Source of the DNA: JAFGOG01 sp034429215
GTDB taxonomy: Bacteria > Chloroflexota > Anaerolineae > JAAYZQ01
DNA: 19,829 nt
Direction: 5' to 3'
NCBI GenBank assembly: GCA_034429215.1
Contig: DAOUGI010000020.1
Span: forward strand, 1 to 19,829
The notes below the pieces were generated by a model. The model did no database searches and had not been told where the DNA came from. It worked only from the letters and a program-made list of their open reading frames with translations. Shown here piece after piece: positions 6,925 through 15,185 of the stretch; positions within the stretch are counted from its first letter, which is position 1; each line of letters begins with the position of its first letter. A program made the position numbers and the translations under genes.

Positions 6925-8345
6925 CTGATAAGCCATTCCGGCCGGGCGGGGTCAATCCCGCCCTGGTCACACCCTTTGCCAAAGACGAATCGGTGGACGA
7001 GGCGGCCTTCCGCCGCCTGATCCGGCACGTCATCGACCACGTCGACGGCCTGGTGCCGTGCGGCACCACCGGCGAGTTCAACTATCTCACGCCCGAGGAG
7101 AGCAAGCGGCTGGTGCAAATCGCCGTCGAAGAGGCCCGAGGCAAACCGGTCATCGCCGGCACCGGCGCGGCCGGCACCAAGCTGGCCATCGAGCTGAGCC
7201 GCGACGCGCAGCAAGCCGGCGCGACCGCCTGCCTGGTTGTGACCCCCTTCTTCCTCCACCCGTCCGACAAGGGGATCTACCAGCACTTTTACGAGATCGC
7301 CAAGGCCCTGCCCGACCTGCCGGTGATCCTCTACAACATCCCCCAGGTAGTCGATGCCTACCTGCCCCGCCGCGTCGTCGAGGACCTGGCCGACATCCCC
7401 AACATCGTCGGCCTCAAGGACTCGTCGGGCAACCTGACCTACACCATGGAGATCCTGGAATATGCCGGCGACCGGATCAACGTTCTGATCGGCCACGACG
7501 AAGTAGTGCTCAACGCCCTGGCCGGCGGGGCCAGCGGCATGATCCTGGCCTCGGCCCAGGTTTACCCCGAGGTGTGGCAGGCGATCCTGCAGGCCGTGCG
7601 GCGCGGCGACCTGGAGACGGCCCGCGCGCTGCAGCGCAAGGTGCAAAAACTGTCGCGCATCTTTTGCCGCTACGGCGGCGGGGTAGCCGTCAAACAGGCG
7701 CTCAAGATGATGGGCGTCGACGCCGGCCAGCCACGCAGCCCGCTCAAGAGCGTCGGCGGGGCGCTGATGCACGAGGACCGGGCTGAGATCCAGCTAGAGC
7801 TGGAGCGGTTGGGCAAGGTTCAGGCCTCAAGCGCCGAGCACCATGTGCCCGGCGGACCGCTGGCCGGACGATTCGAGGCAGTGGGCGTGACCGCCGACAT
7901 GATCCAGACCCACCGGATGCGGACCGGCGCCGGCGCCGCCGGCGAAGCGGTCGAGGCGATCCAGATCGACCTGCTGTGCGGGGTCAAGGATGGGCCGCTG
8001 GGCGAGGCATGGGCCTACCAGCTCACCTACCCCCGCCACGGCTACGAGGCGTTGAGCGCAATCCTGGAGCCGAACCTCACCGTCCGGCCCAGCACGCTGA
8101 TCGTGCCGACGAATGAGCTCAAGGACCTGCGGCAGGCGAACATGATCTATGGCCCGGTGCAGAACGCGGTCGCCAAGGCTATCGCCGACAAACTGGCCGC
8201 CGAGGTCATCCCTGAGACGGCCATGCACACCGACGTGATCCTGGTCCAGGCGGCAGTCCACCCCCAGGCGCTCGACCGGCGGCTGCTGCACCACAACGCC
8301 TACGCGGCGACCTGCGCGGCGATCGACGCCGCATTTGGAGCGTGA
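6921..8345 (+). CDS. DapA-family aldolase fused to a Fae domain, copy 1 (Gln in place of Fae His)
   Basis: 474 aa, two domains. Residues 1-300 are a dihydrodipicolinate synthase/N-acetylneuraminate lyase-type (beta/alpha)8 class I aldolase: CGTTGEF (47-53) pyruvate-binding motif, Tyr138 in LYNIPQ, and Schiff-base Lys166 in GLKDSSG. The Arg that in E. coli DapA follows this Tyr by five positions is Val143, so it is probably not a true DHDPS; a pyruvate aldolase with another aldehyde partner is likelier. Residues about 325-474 align along their length with formaldehyde-activating enzyme (Fae): QIDLLCGVKDGPLGEA, RHGYEALSAILEPNL, YGPVQNAVAKA, VIPE, HHNAYAATCAAIDAA. The Fae catalytic-type His (AHIDL) is Gln348 here, while His373 and the GPxQ motif are kept. 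GGAG at 6910-6913 precedes the ATG. A paralogue follows 4 bases after the stop. Confidence 0.85.
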   Translation: MTDKPFRPGGVNPALVTPFAKDESVDEAAFRRLIRHVIDHVDGLVPCGTTGEFNYLTPEESKRLVQIAVEEARGKPVIAGTGAAGTKLAIELSRDAQQAGATACLVVTPFFLHPSDKGIYQHFYEIAKALPDLPVILYNIPQVVDAYLPRRVVEDLADIPNIVGLKDSSGNLTYTMEILEYAGDRINVLIGHDEVVLNALAGGASGMILASAQVYPEVWQAILQAVRRGDLETARALQRKVQKLSRIFCRYGGGVAVKQALKMMGVDAGQPRSPLKSVGGALMHEDRAEIQLELERLGKVQASSAEHHVPGGPLAGRFEAVGVTADMIQTHRMRTGAGAAGEAVEAIQIDLLCGVKDGPLGEAWAYQLTYPRHGYEALSAILEPNLTVRPSTLIVPTNELKDLRQANMIYGPVQNAVAKAIADKLAAEVIPETAMHTDVILVQAAVHPQALDRRLLHHNAYAATCAAIDAAFGA

Positions 8346-8349
8346 ACCG

Positions 8350-9813
8350 ATGAGCAAGAAAACCGACTGGTTCAAAGGCATTTTCCCGGCGTTGGTCACG
8401 CCGTTTACTCCCGATGACCGGCTGGACGAGGCAGCTTACCGGGCCCTGATCCGCTTTGTGCTGCCCCACGTCGACGGCGTCGTGCCGTGCGGCACAACCG
8501 GCGAGTTCAGCTCCCTGACGCTCGACGAAAAAAAGCGGACCATGGAGGTCTGCCTGGACGAGGTCGGCGGCCGGGTACCGGTGCTGGCCGGCACCGGCTG
8601 CCAGAGCACGCGCGAGACGGTCGAGCTGACCCGCTGGGCCAAAGACGCCGGGGTAACCGGCGCCCTGGTGGTGGCGCCCTACTATCTAAAGCCTGCCTTC
8701 AACGAGGTGTTCGACCATTACAAAGCAGTGGACAAGGTCGATCTGCCGCTGGTGCTGTACAACATCCCCCAGTGCGCCGGCACCCACTTTCAGTGGTGGA
8801 CGGCCGAAGGGATGGGCCTGGCCTTCGACCACGTGATCGGCATGAAAGACTCGTCGGGCGACATGCCCTTCTTCATGGCTGCGCTGGAAAAGCTGCGCGG
8901 CACGATCGGCCTGTTCGTCGGGCACGACGAGATTGCCGGCCCGGCGCTGCTGTCGGGCGCCGACGGTGCGATCCTGGCCTCGGCCAACCTGATCCCCGAC
9001 ATCTGGCAAGAGATCTACCGGGCCGCCCAGCGCGGCGATGTCGAGTTTGTCCGGCAGCGCCACAAGGAGATCCAGATCCTGGTCCGGATCGTGGCGCGCA
9101 AAGGCAGTCCTCAGGCGGTGAAGGAAGGGCTGAGGATGATGGGACTGCCGCAAGTGAGCAACGTCCGCCTGCCGATGATCCAGGGCGGCGAGTTCGAGCG
9201 CGAGGATTACGAGGACCTGCGCACCCAACTGGAGAACCTGGGCAAGATCGGCACGCAGAGCGTGGTCCTGGGCGGCAAGAAGGTCGAATACGCCCTGCCG
9301 GCCGACCTGCCGCCCCATTTCGAGGACCTGACCCTGTGTGTGGGCGAGGGGTTTGCCGGCCCGCCCTTTTCCGAGCTCGCCCACATCGACCTGCTGCTGG
9401 GCAAGAAGGACGGCCCGGTCGGCAAGGCCATTGCGCGGGCCCGCAATGAGCCGCGTCCCGGCCACGAGCTGGCCGTGCTCAGCGACCGGCCGCTCACCCT
9501 GCTGGTCCCCACCGTGACCGTCCGCGGGGTCAAGGCCCGGCAGTTGGTCTACGAGGAAGCGGCCAGCGGCGTCAAGCTGGCCCTTGAGCATGCCATCGCC
9601 CACCACAACCTGCCGGAGGCGATCCTGGATGACGTCTGCCTCATCGCCAACGTCTTTGTCCACCCGGCAGCCAGCATCCGCCAGCGGGTCAAGATCAACA
9701 ACTATAAGGCGATGCGCGCCGCGATCCGCAAGGCGCTGGAAGGACGGCCTACGCTCCAGGAGCTGATCGCAGAAAAGGAAGCGGCCCGGCATCCATTCCG
9801 GTACGCGCCTTAG
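8350..9813 (+). CDS. DapA-family aldolase fused to a Fae domain, copy 2 (Fae His present)
   Basis: 487 aa, same architecture as the gene before it. The aldolase part (about 1-300) has CGTTGEF (Thr49-Thr50), Tyr137 in LYNIPQ and Schiff-base Lys166 in GMKDSSG; the DapA Arg position is Cys142. The C-terminal part (about 325-487) matches formaldehyde-activating enzyme: VGEGF, LAHIDLLLGKKDGPVGKAIA with the catalytic-type His345, VFVHPAASI, KINNYKAMRAAIRKALEG, and a tail ending AARHPFRYAP, which parallels the THPFA ending of Methylorubrum Fae. The Fae HGF and GPxQ motifs present in copy 1 are not kept. Start ATG 8350 is chosen because GGAG (8337-8340) lies 9 bases upstream and the gap to the previous stop is 4 bases; a TTG at 8335 is less likely. 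Last gene before the 9831 terminator. Confidence 0.85.
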   Translation: MSKKTDWFKGIFPALVTPFTPDDRLDEAAYRALIRFVLPHVDGVVPCGTTGEFSSLTLDEKKRTMEVCLDEVGGRVPVLAGTGCQSTRETVELTRWAKDAGVTGALVVAPYYLKPAFNEVFDHYKAVDKVDLPLVLYNIPQCAGTHFQWWTAEGMGLAFDHVIGMKDSSGDMPFFMAALEKLRGTIGLFVGHDEIAGPALLSGADGAILASANLIPDIWQEIYRAAQRGDVEFVRQRHKEIQILVRIVARKGSPQAVKEGLRMMGLPQVSNVRLPMIQGGEFEREDYEDLRTQLENLGKIGTQSVVLGGKKVEYALPADLPPHFEDLTLCVGEGFAGPPFSELAHIDLLLGKKDGPVGKAIARARNEPRPGHELAVLSDRPLTLLVPTVTVRGVKARQLVYEEAASGVKLALEHAIAHHNLPEAILDDVCLIANVFVHPAASIRQRVKINNYKAMRAAIRKALEGRPTLQELIAEKEAARHPFRYAP

Positions 9814-9830
9814 CACTTGAGCATGAACAA

Positions 9831-9866
9831 AGAGCCCTCTCGATGCGAGAGGGCTCTTCTTTTCTT
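9831..9866 (+). terminator. Rho-independent terminator shared by convergent operons
   Basis: A perfect 12-bp stem AGAGCCCTCTCG (9831-9842) with CGAGAGGGCTCT (9846-9857), loop ATG, then TCTTTTCTT. The strong T-tail serves the + strand aldolase-Fae operon. The hairpin lies between two convergent genes and can also end the minus-strand permease transcript, whose tail would be TTTGTTC. Confidence 0.9.
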
Positions 9867-9872
9867 GCCTCG

Positions 9873-11711
9873 CTACTGCTTGAGGTGATACGGAATGTCG
9901 ATGATCACGCGCTGGAAACCAAACTGCCGGCGGCGATAGAGCAGCGCGCTCTTGAGCAGTTGGGCGGTCTGGTTGTGAAAGATGTTCTGCCACCACTTGG
10001 CCGGCACGAACTCGGGCAGCACCACTGCCGCAAGCTGGCCGTCGTTGTGTTCTCGGTCGGTCTGATCCAAATACTCGAGCAGTGGCCTGACGATGGAGCG
10101 GTAGGGCGAGGGCAGGACTACCAGCGCTACATCGGGCCACCAAGACTCCCACTCTTTGCGGACCCGCTCCCCTGCGCCCGGCTCCAGCTCCACGTATGCC
10201 GCCGTCACATCTTTGGAGATCGAGCAAGCGTAGGCCACGGCGTCCATCATCCCCCGGTGCACGCCAGAAATAGGGACAACGACCCGCATGGGAGGGAACG
10301 GCTTGAGTGACGGGGGCAGTCCTCGCAGCGACAGCTGCTCGGACACGGTCTTATAGTGGGTCCGGATCCGCAAGAACACAATCACCAAGACCGGGATCAG
10401 AAGGACGGTGATCCAGGCTCCCTCGACGAACTTACTGACGCCTATGACGGCCACAGTCATGCCGGTAGCCAGGGCGCCAAGTCCATTGAGCGAGGCTTTG
10501 AGCGCCGCCCCTTTGCCTCCTTGACGCCGCCAGTGGACGACCATGCCGGCCTGAGAGAAGGTAAAGGCCAGGAACACACCCACGGCAAAGAGGGGAACCA
10601 GGCTGTGGCTATCACCGCCAAAGATCACGATCAACAGGCCGGTCGCGACAGCCAGTAGCAGAATGCCGTTGGTGAACACCAACCGATCCCCCATGCCGGT
10701 GAGCTGGCGCGGCAAGAAACCATCGTGCGCCAGGAGAGCAACCAGCCGGGGAAAGCCGGCAAAGCTGGTGTTGGCCGCCACAGCCAGGATCAACATCGTG
10801 CTAACCTGAATTAGCATATAGGCCGGCCCGCTGCCCAGCAGACGCCGGGCCAGCGCTGACAGGATCGTCTCCTGTGAGCCGGCGACCACGGCCAGAACCT
10901 GCGTCAAGCCGATACTGCCCACGAACAGCACAGCCATCAACAGAGCCATGACCATCAACGTCCGCCCGGCATTCTTGGCCTCGGGTCGCTGAAAAGCCGG
11001 CACACCATTGCTGATTGCTTCGATGCCAGTCAATGCCGTGCAACCAGCGGAGAAAGCGTGCAATACCAGAAAAAGCGTCAGAGGCTGTGTGGGCGGCGGT
11101 GCAACGGCAGCCAGCGAGCCCGGCCCGTCAATCATGGTGCGCACTATGCCATAGGCCAGCATCGGCAGATAGCAGCCCAGGAAAAGGTACACCGGAATAG
11201 ACATCAAGGTGCCCGATTCGCGTGTGCCGCGCAGGTTGACCAGGGTGATGAGCCCCAGGAGCAGGAGCGACAGGCCGACGCGGTGTTGCCACAACGCCGG
11301 GAAGGCAGAGGCGATCGCCTCGACCCCAGCCGTCAAACTGACAGCGGCCGTCAGCAGGTAGCCGATCATCAGTGCCGCGGCGGCGATCAAGCCGGGCAAA
11401 GTGCCCAGGTTCTCGCGGGCCACGACGTACGAGCCGCCGCCCGACGGATAGCCATGGATCGTCTGAAAATAGGACAGAGCGACGATAACCAACAGCCCGG
11501 TGATCGCCAGCCCGATCGGCAGCGACTTGGACAGAGCGGCAGCGCCGGCGACCACCAACCCCAGGTAGATCTCCTGGTTGGCGTAAGCGATCGACGACAG
11601 GGCATCTGGCGAGAATGCCGCCAGGGCTCGGACCTTGTTCAACCGATTCTCGGCGAGCTGTTGGGTGGAGAGCGGAGGGCCGATTAATAGGTTGCGGGTT
11701 TTGTTCAGCAC
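9873..11711 (-). CDS. KimA/YdaO-type APC permease (probable potassium transporter)
   Basis: A 612-aa transporter of the amino acid-polyamine-organocation superfamily, most like KimA, the high-affinity proton-coupled K+ importer of Bacillus (about 607 aa). The first 30 residues lead into about 12 membrane helices. Family-typical segments are FSPDALSSIAYANQEIYLG, YPSGGGSYVVARENLGTLPG, TALTGIEAISNGVPAFQRPE and NTSFAGFPRLVALLAHDGFL. The last 160 residues form the cytoplasmic regulatory domain (VVVPISGVHRGMM to VIIDIPYHLKQ), where KimA binds c-di-AMP. The start is a GTG sharing one base with the upstream TAG stop (TAGTG), so translation is likely coupled. The frame is open much further upstream, but that part lies over the Fe-S gene in another frame and is not protein-like. 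An amino-acid substrate cannot be excluded. Confidence 0.75.
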   Translation of the reverse strand: MLNKTRNLLIGPPLSTQQLAENRLNKVRALAAFSPDALSSIAYANQEIYLGLVVAGAAALSKSLPIGLAITGLLVIVALSYFQTIHGYPSGGGSYVVARENLGTLPGLIAAAALMIGYLLTAAVSLTAGVEAIASAFPALWQHRVGLSLLLLGLITLVNLRGTRESGTLMSIPVYLFLGCYLPMLAYGIVRTMIDGPGSLAAVAPPPTQPLTLFLVLHAFSAGCTALTGIEAISNGVPAFQRPEAKNAGRTLMVMALLMAVLFVGSIGLTQVLAVVAGSQETILSALARRLLGSGPAYMLIQVSTMLILAVAANTSFAGFPRLVALLAHDGFLPRQLTGMGDRLVFTNGILLLAVATGLLIVIFGGDSHSLVPLFAVGVFLAFTFSQAGMVVHWRRQGGKGAALKASLNGLGALATGMTVAVIGVSKFVEGAWITVLLIPVLVIVFLRIRTHYKTVSEQLSLRGLPPSLKPFPPMRVVVPISGVHRGMMDAVAYACSISKDVTAAYVELEPGAGERVRKEWESWWPDVALVVLPSPYRSIVRPLLEYLDQTDREHNDGQLAAVVLPEFVPAKWWQNIFHNQTAQLLKSALLYRRRQFGFQRVIIDIPYHLKQ

Positions 11712-12787
11712 TATTGCATCTGCGCAGCGAGCGCCTCCAGCCGGTCCTTCTCCAGCGCCACCTGGACCAGCCAGGTGGCATAGTCTTTCGGCGGCTCGTG
11801 GGACATCTCCCGGCGGACCAGGGCCAGCGCCCCGCTGTCGCAGCGGGTGACGCACACCCCGCAGCCGATACACCGCTCCTGGTCGACCACCGCCACGTCT
11901 TCCACGGTGATGGCCGCCACCGGGCAGGCATCTTCGCACAAGCCGCAGGCCAGGCAGTCGTCGGCGCTGACCGCGGCGTAAAAGTTCGAGGCGATTTTGG
12001 CCGAGGCCGCTCCCAGCCGGGTGACGGTGCCGAGCAGCCCGCAACAGCACGGGCAGCAATTGCAGATGAACTCGACCTTGTCCAGCGTGTTGGAGGTCAT
12101 GTGCACCAGGCCGGCCTGGCGCGCCCGTTCCAGCACCGACAGCGCCTCGTCGTGGTCGATGAGCCGGCCCATCCCCCGCTCGGCCAGAAACTTGGCGCCA
12201 TAATCCAGGGCCAGACACACGTCGATCGGCGCGTCGCAGGCCCGCTTGGACACGCGGCAGGGGCAGTCCTGGACCGAGATATACTTGGCCTTGTCGATGT
12301 AGCCGGCCACCTGCTCGTAGGCCAGCACCGTCTGCTGGGCCTCGACCGTTTCCTGGACGGGGATGACCCGGGCCATGTGGGTCGCGCTGCCGGTCATCTC
12401 CTCCCCCCAGCCGTCCTGGTAATAGTCGTGCCACAGCTCGCTCAGCCGGTCGAAAGGCAGGTCCAGCCGGCCATGCTTCATCAAGGGAAACTCGAACAGG
12501 CCCGGCGCCGTGGGAAAGAGCATGTAGAAATGACGGCCCTTGGCTTCGTAAGCATAGACCAGCCCTTTGTCGGCCATGGCCTCACAGTGGGTGATCAGCT
12601 CCTCCACCGGCAGGTCCGCCTTCTGGGCAATCTCTGTGTCACGGCCCGGCTTGAAGGGCAGGTGCAAAGCCACCGCTGCTTCCTCAGGCGTAAAAAGGAT
12701 GTGCAGGATCTCGCGGAACGACTCTCGGGGCGGCGCGCCCATCGGGTGGGTGGCCAGTTTAGCCCTCAGTTGTTCATAGATGTCCAC
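11711..12787 (-). CDS. Cysteine-rich 4Fe-4S ferredoxin-domain protein
   Basis: 358 aa, soluble. Residues about 1-130 include a winged-helix-like region (TEIAQKADLPVEELITHCEAM) of unknown role. Further cysteine clusters are CPCRVSKRACD (175-185) and the unusual CNCCPCCCG (242-250). The C-terminal part is a classical 2[4Fe-4S] ferredoxin: CLACGLCEDACP (278-289) and CIGCGVCVTRCD (306-317). Proteins of this arrangement occur in anaerobic bacteria as uncharacterised Fe-S proteins; an electron-transfer or redox-sensing role is inferred. Start is GTG 12787, preceded by AAGGAGG at good spacing. The stop overlaps the permease start by one base, and the SH3b gene ends 24 bases upstream, so it sits inside the minus-strand operon. 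Confidence 0.8.
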   Translation of the reverse strand: MDIYEQLRAKLATHPMGAPPRESFREILHILFTPEEAAVALHLPFKPGRDTEIAQKADLPVEELITHCEAMADKGLVYAYEAKGRHFYMLFPTAPGLFEFPLMKHGRLDLPFDRLSELWHDYYQDGWGEEMTGSATHMARVIPVQETVEAQQTVLAYEQVAGYIDKAKYISVQDCPCRVSKRACDAPIDVCLALDYGAKFLAERGMGRLIDHDEALSVLERARQAGLVHMTSNTLDKVEFICNCCPCCCGLLGTVTRLGAASAKIASNFYAAVSADDCLACGLCEDACPVAAITVEDVAVVDQERCIGCGVCVTRCDSGALALVRREMSHEPPKDYATWLVQVALEKDRLEALAAQMQ

Positions 12788-12811
12788 GGTTCGCCTCCTT
12801 GCGGGCCACGA

Positions 12812-13390
12812 TCATGGGGTCGTTTTGAGCGTCAGATACTTGGCAGCGCCCCAGCCTTCTTTGCCATCGGTCGCGCGCAGTTTCCACCACACAAGGCCAT
12901 CGGCCTCCTTCGGGCCCTCCACCACGGTCAGGGAGTTGCCCTCTTTGATGGTGATCACAATGGCTGCCCCCGTGGTAGGCTGAGCGCGCAGGTTCAGGCC
13001 CGCGTTTCCCGTGCCCTGGACGATCACCGGAGCGCCTACAGCGATTTCGGTGAATGGGCCCGGCTGGGTCGTCGCACTGATGGGCAGCACCACCGTCGGC
13101 GTCGCCGTCTGGAGCGGCGGTCCGGAAGGCGTCCAGGTAGCGCTGGGCATGGCCTGGCGGGTGGCCGTGGCCGTGGGAACGGGGGTCTCATCCGCTCCAT
13201 TGCCTTGAATGGCCTTGACCAGCAGGACCAATCCCACGCACAGCAGGATCACGATCCCGACGACGATAGCCAGCAAAGCCCATCCCGGCAGGACCGGCCC
13301 CCGGCGCCTGGCGTGGCGCACCGGTTTCCGATCGGGCGATTCCCACTCGCGGTCGCTCCACTCTCCAGGACCGGCATCGTATTGCGTCAT
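12812..13390 (-). CDS. Membrane-anchored SH3b-domain protein
   Basis: 192 aa. A basic, charged N-terminus (residues 1-32) is followed by a single transmembrane helix at about 35-60 (LLAIVVGIVILLCVGLVLLV), giving an N-in, C-out topology. A Pro/Thr/Ala/Ser-rich linker (about 65-112) follows, then a bacterial SH3 domain (about 115-190; NLRAQPTTGAAIVITIKEGN then VWWKLRATDGKEGWGAAKYL). Such proteins usually bind cell-wall or envelope components outside the membrane. The linker style is common in Chloroflexota. ATG 13390 has GAGGAGGA upstream. It lies 13 bases after polX on the same strand. No specific function can be given. Confidence 0.85.
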   Translation of the reverse strand: MTQYDAGPGEWSDREWESPDRKPVRHARRRGPVLPGWALLAIVVGIVILLCVGLVLLVKAIQGNGADETPVPTATATRQAMPSATWTPSGPPLQTATPTVVLPISATTQPGPFTEIAVGAPVIVQGTGNAGLNLRAQPTTGAAIVITIKEGNSLTVVEGPKEADGLVWWKLRATDGKEGWGAAKYLTLKTTP

Positions 13391-13403
13391 AGTATCTTCC
13401 TCC

Positions 13404-15140
13404 TCAGCGAGTTGATTTCTTAATCCTGGCCTGCCGCCAGGTACGCAGTTCGTCCAAGGTCATGCAGTTGAGCACATCAGAGGCCCTGGCCCAGCCGCGC
13501 CGGGCCGTCGCCAGGCCAAAAAACAGGACGTCGAGCCCGTCGGGATGGTGGGCGTCGCTGTTGATCGCGATCGGCACACCCTGTCCGACCGCTTGCCGGA
13601 TATGCACGTCGTCCAGGTCAAGCCGAGAGGGGTGGCTGTTGACCTCGAGGGCCGTCCCCGTTTCGGCGGCCGTGTGGATCACAGCATCGAGGTCCACGGT
13701 GCTCTCATCGCGCTGGCCCAAGATGCGCCCCGACGGGTGGCCGACCACGTCGACGTAAGGGTTGCGCAGCGCGCTCAGCACCCGTTGCGCCATCTGCGCC
13801 GGATCCTGGCGCAGCGACGTGTGCACCGAGGCGACGACCAGGTCGAGCCGGGCCAAAACCTCGTCGGGGAAATCGAGCGAGCCGTCGGCTTTGATCTCCA
13901 GCTCGCAGCCCTGGAGCAGTCTGAAATCGTCCCATGTCGCATTCAGGGCGTCGATCTCCACCCGCTGCGCCTGCAACCGCTCGACCGTCAGCCCTTTGGC
14001 AATTCCCAGGCTGTGAGTATGATCCGAGATCACCAGATAGCGATAGCCTCGCGACCGGGCCGCCTCGGCCATCTCGGCCAGGCTGCCTACCCCGTCGCTC
14101 CAATTGGTGTGGGCGTGCAGATCGCCCTGGATCTGCTCCCAGTCCACCAGATCGGGCAGGCGCCCTGCCTGTGCGGCCTGGATCTCACCCCGGTCCTCGC
14201 GCAGCTCGGGCGGGATCCAGGGCAGGCCCAACGTTTCGTATACTTTAGATTCTTCCGAGCTCAAGATCTCCCCGCCATCCTGCCGCTTAAAGCCATACTC
14301 GCTCAAGCTGAGGCCCTGCTTTTGGGCAAGCTCGCGGATGCGGATGTTGTGGGCCTGGCTGCCGGTAAAGTATTGCAGGGCCGCACCCCAGCGCCGGGGC
14401 TCTAGCACGCGCAGATCGGCCTGAAGCCCATTGTGAAGGCGCACTGTCGTCTTGGTCAGGCCGCTGAGCATCACCTCGGCCACCTGGGGCAGTGCTGCAA
14501 AGGCGGGCATGACGGCCGCCGGCTCATCAGAAGCAGCCAGCAGGTCAATGTCGCCGATAGTCGACCTCATCCGCCGCAGGCTGCCGGCAACCGTGGCCTG
14601 GACCACCTGCGGGCAAGCCGCCTTGAGCCTGTCCACCAGGTCGTTGGCCACCGGCCAGGCTGTGCCCAGGGGAATGCGGTCGCTGCGGCGGTGCAGCAGC
14701 TCAATGCCGGTCAGGATCTTGGACTCGGACTTGGCTCCCAGTCCCGGCAGGTCATGCAGCTTGCCGGCGCGGGCCGCCGCTTCAACCTCGGCCACGCTCT
14801 GCAGGCCCAAACTCTCCCACAGCAGCTTGGCCGTCTTGGGGCCGACTTCCGGGATCGCCAGCAGCGAGACGACGCCAGACGGCACCTGATCCTGCAAACG
14901 CTCATAATAGGCCAGATGGCTGGTGCTGAACAGCTCGTCGAGCTTGTCGGCGATGGCCTGGCCGACCCCCGGGATCTCTTGGAGTGTACCGGCTTGCCAG
15001 TAGCTTCGAACGTCGCGGCCAAGGTTCAGGATGTTCTCTGCAGCGCGCCGATAGGCGATCACCTTGAAGCGGTTCTCGCCCATAATCTCCAGGATGTCGC
15101 CGATGTTGTTTAGCAGTTCTGCTACGTCACGGTTGGTCAT
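13404..15140 (-). CDS. polX: DNA polymerase X family protein with PHP domain
   Basis: 578 aa, the normal bacterial/archaeal PolX length. Residues 1-150 hold the pol-beta 8-kDa-like region and helix-hairpin-helix motifs (EIPGVGQAIADK, AIPEVGPKTAKLL, DLPGLGAKSESKIL). The nucleotidyltransferase palm follows with GDIDLL (Asp197, Asp199) and Asp242. The C-terminal PHP domain carries metal ligands DLHAHTNWSDG (340-350), ISDHTHS, GCELE, VGHPSGR, EVNSHPSR and NSDAHHPDG (528-536), expected to give 3'-5' exonuclease or AP-site processing in gap-filling repair. All catalytic residues look intact. It starts at ATG 15140, with only a weak ribosome binding site, 45 bases after the nif3-like gene, and is probably co-transcribed with it. 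Confidence 0.95.
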   Translation of the reverse strand: MTNRDVAELLNNIGDILEIMGENRFKVIAYRRAAENILNLGRDVRSYWQAGTLQEIPGVGQAIADKLDELFSTSHLAYYERLQDQVPSGVVSLLAIPEVGPKTAKLLWESLGLQSVAEVEAAARAGKLHDLPGLGAKSESKILTGIELLHRRSDRIPLGTAWPVANDLVDRLKAACPQVVQATVAGSLRRMRSTIGDIDLLAASDEPAAVMPAFAALPQVAEVMLSGLTKTTVRLHNGLQADLRVLEPRRWGAALQYFTGSQAHNIRIRELAQKQGLSLSEYGFKRQDGGEILSSEESKVYETLGLPWIPPELREDRGEIQAAQAGRLPDLVDWEQIQGDLHAHTNWSDGVGSLAEMAEAARSRGYRYLVISDHTHSLGIAKGLTVERLQAQRVEIDALNATWDDFRLLQGCELEIKADGSLDFPDEVLARLDLVVASVHTSLRQDPAQMAQRVLSALRNPYVDVVGHPSGRILGQRDESTVDLDAVIHTAAETGTALEVNSHPSRLDLDDVHIRQAVGQGVPIAINSDAHHPDGLDVLFFGLATARRGWARASDVLNCMTLDELRTWRQARIKKSTR

Positions 15141-15185
15141 GGCCCAGGTTCCGGTTACAGAGCCAAATCACACGTCACGGACTGC

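Noticed and set aside
6921..8345. Annotation as plain dihydrodipicolinate synthase (dapA)
   Set aside because: The key substrate-binding Arg is missing and a large Fae-like domain follows; lysine biosynthesis neighbours are absent.
8686..10227. 513-aa minus-strand open frame
   Set aside because: Antisense to the second aldolase-Fae gene and across the terminator; low-complexity composition typical of GC-rich shadow frames.
11712..11760. c-di-AMP (ydaO-type) riboswitch before the KimA-like permease
   Set aside because: The permease start overlaps the preceding gene, leaving no untranslated leader for a riboswitch.
11712..12434. Upstream in-frame extension of the permease to an 853-aa protein
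   Set aside because: The extension is Gly/Arg/Pro-rich with no domain, lies over the Fe-S protein gene in another frame, and the GTG at 11711 gives the normal 612-aa length.
11615..13423. 602-aa plus-strand open frame
   Set aside because: Antisense to three well-supported genes; no recognisable domain and no promoter or ribosome binding site.
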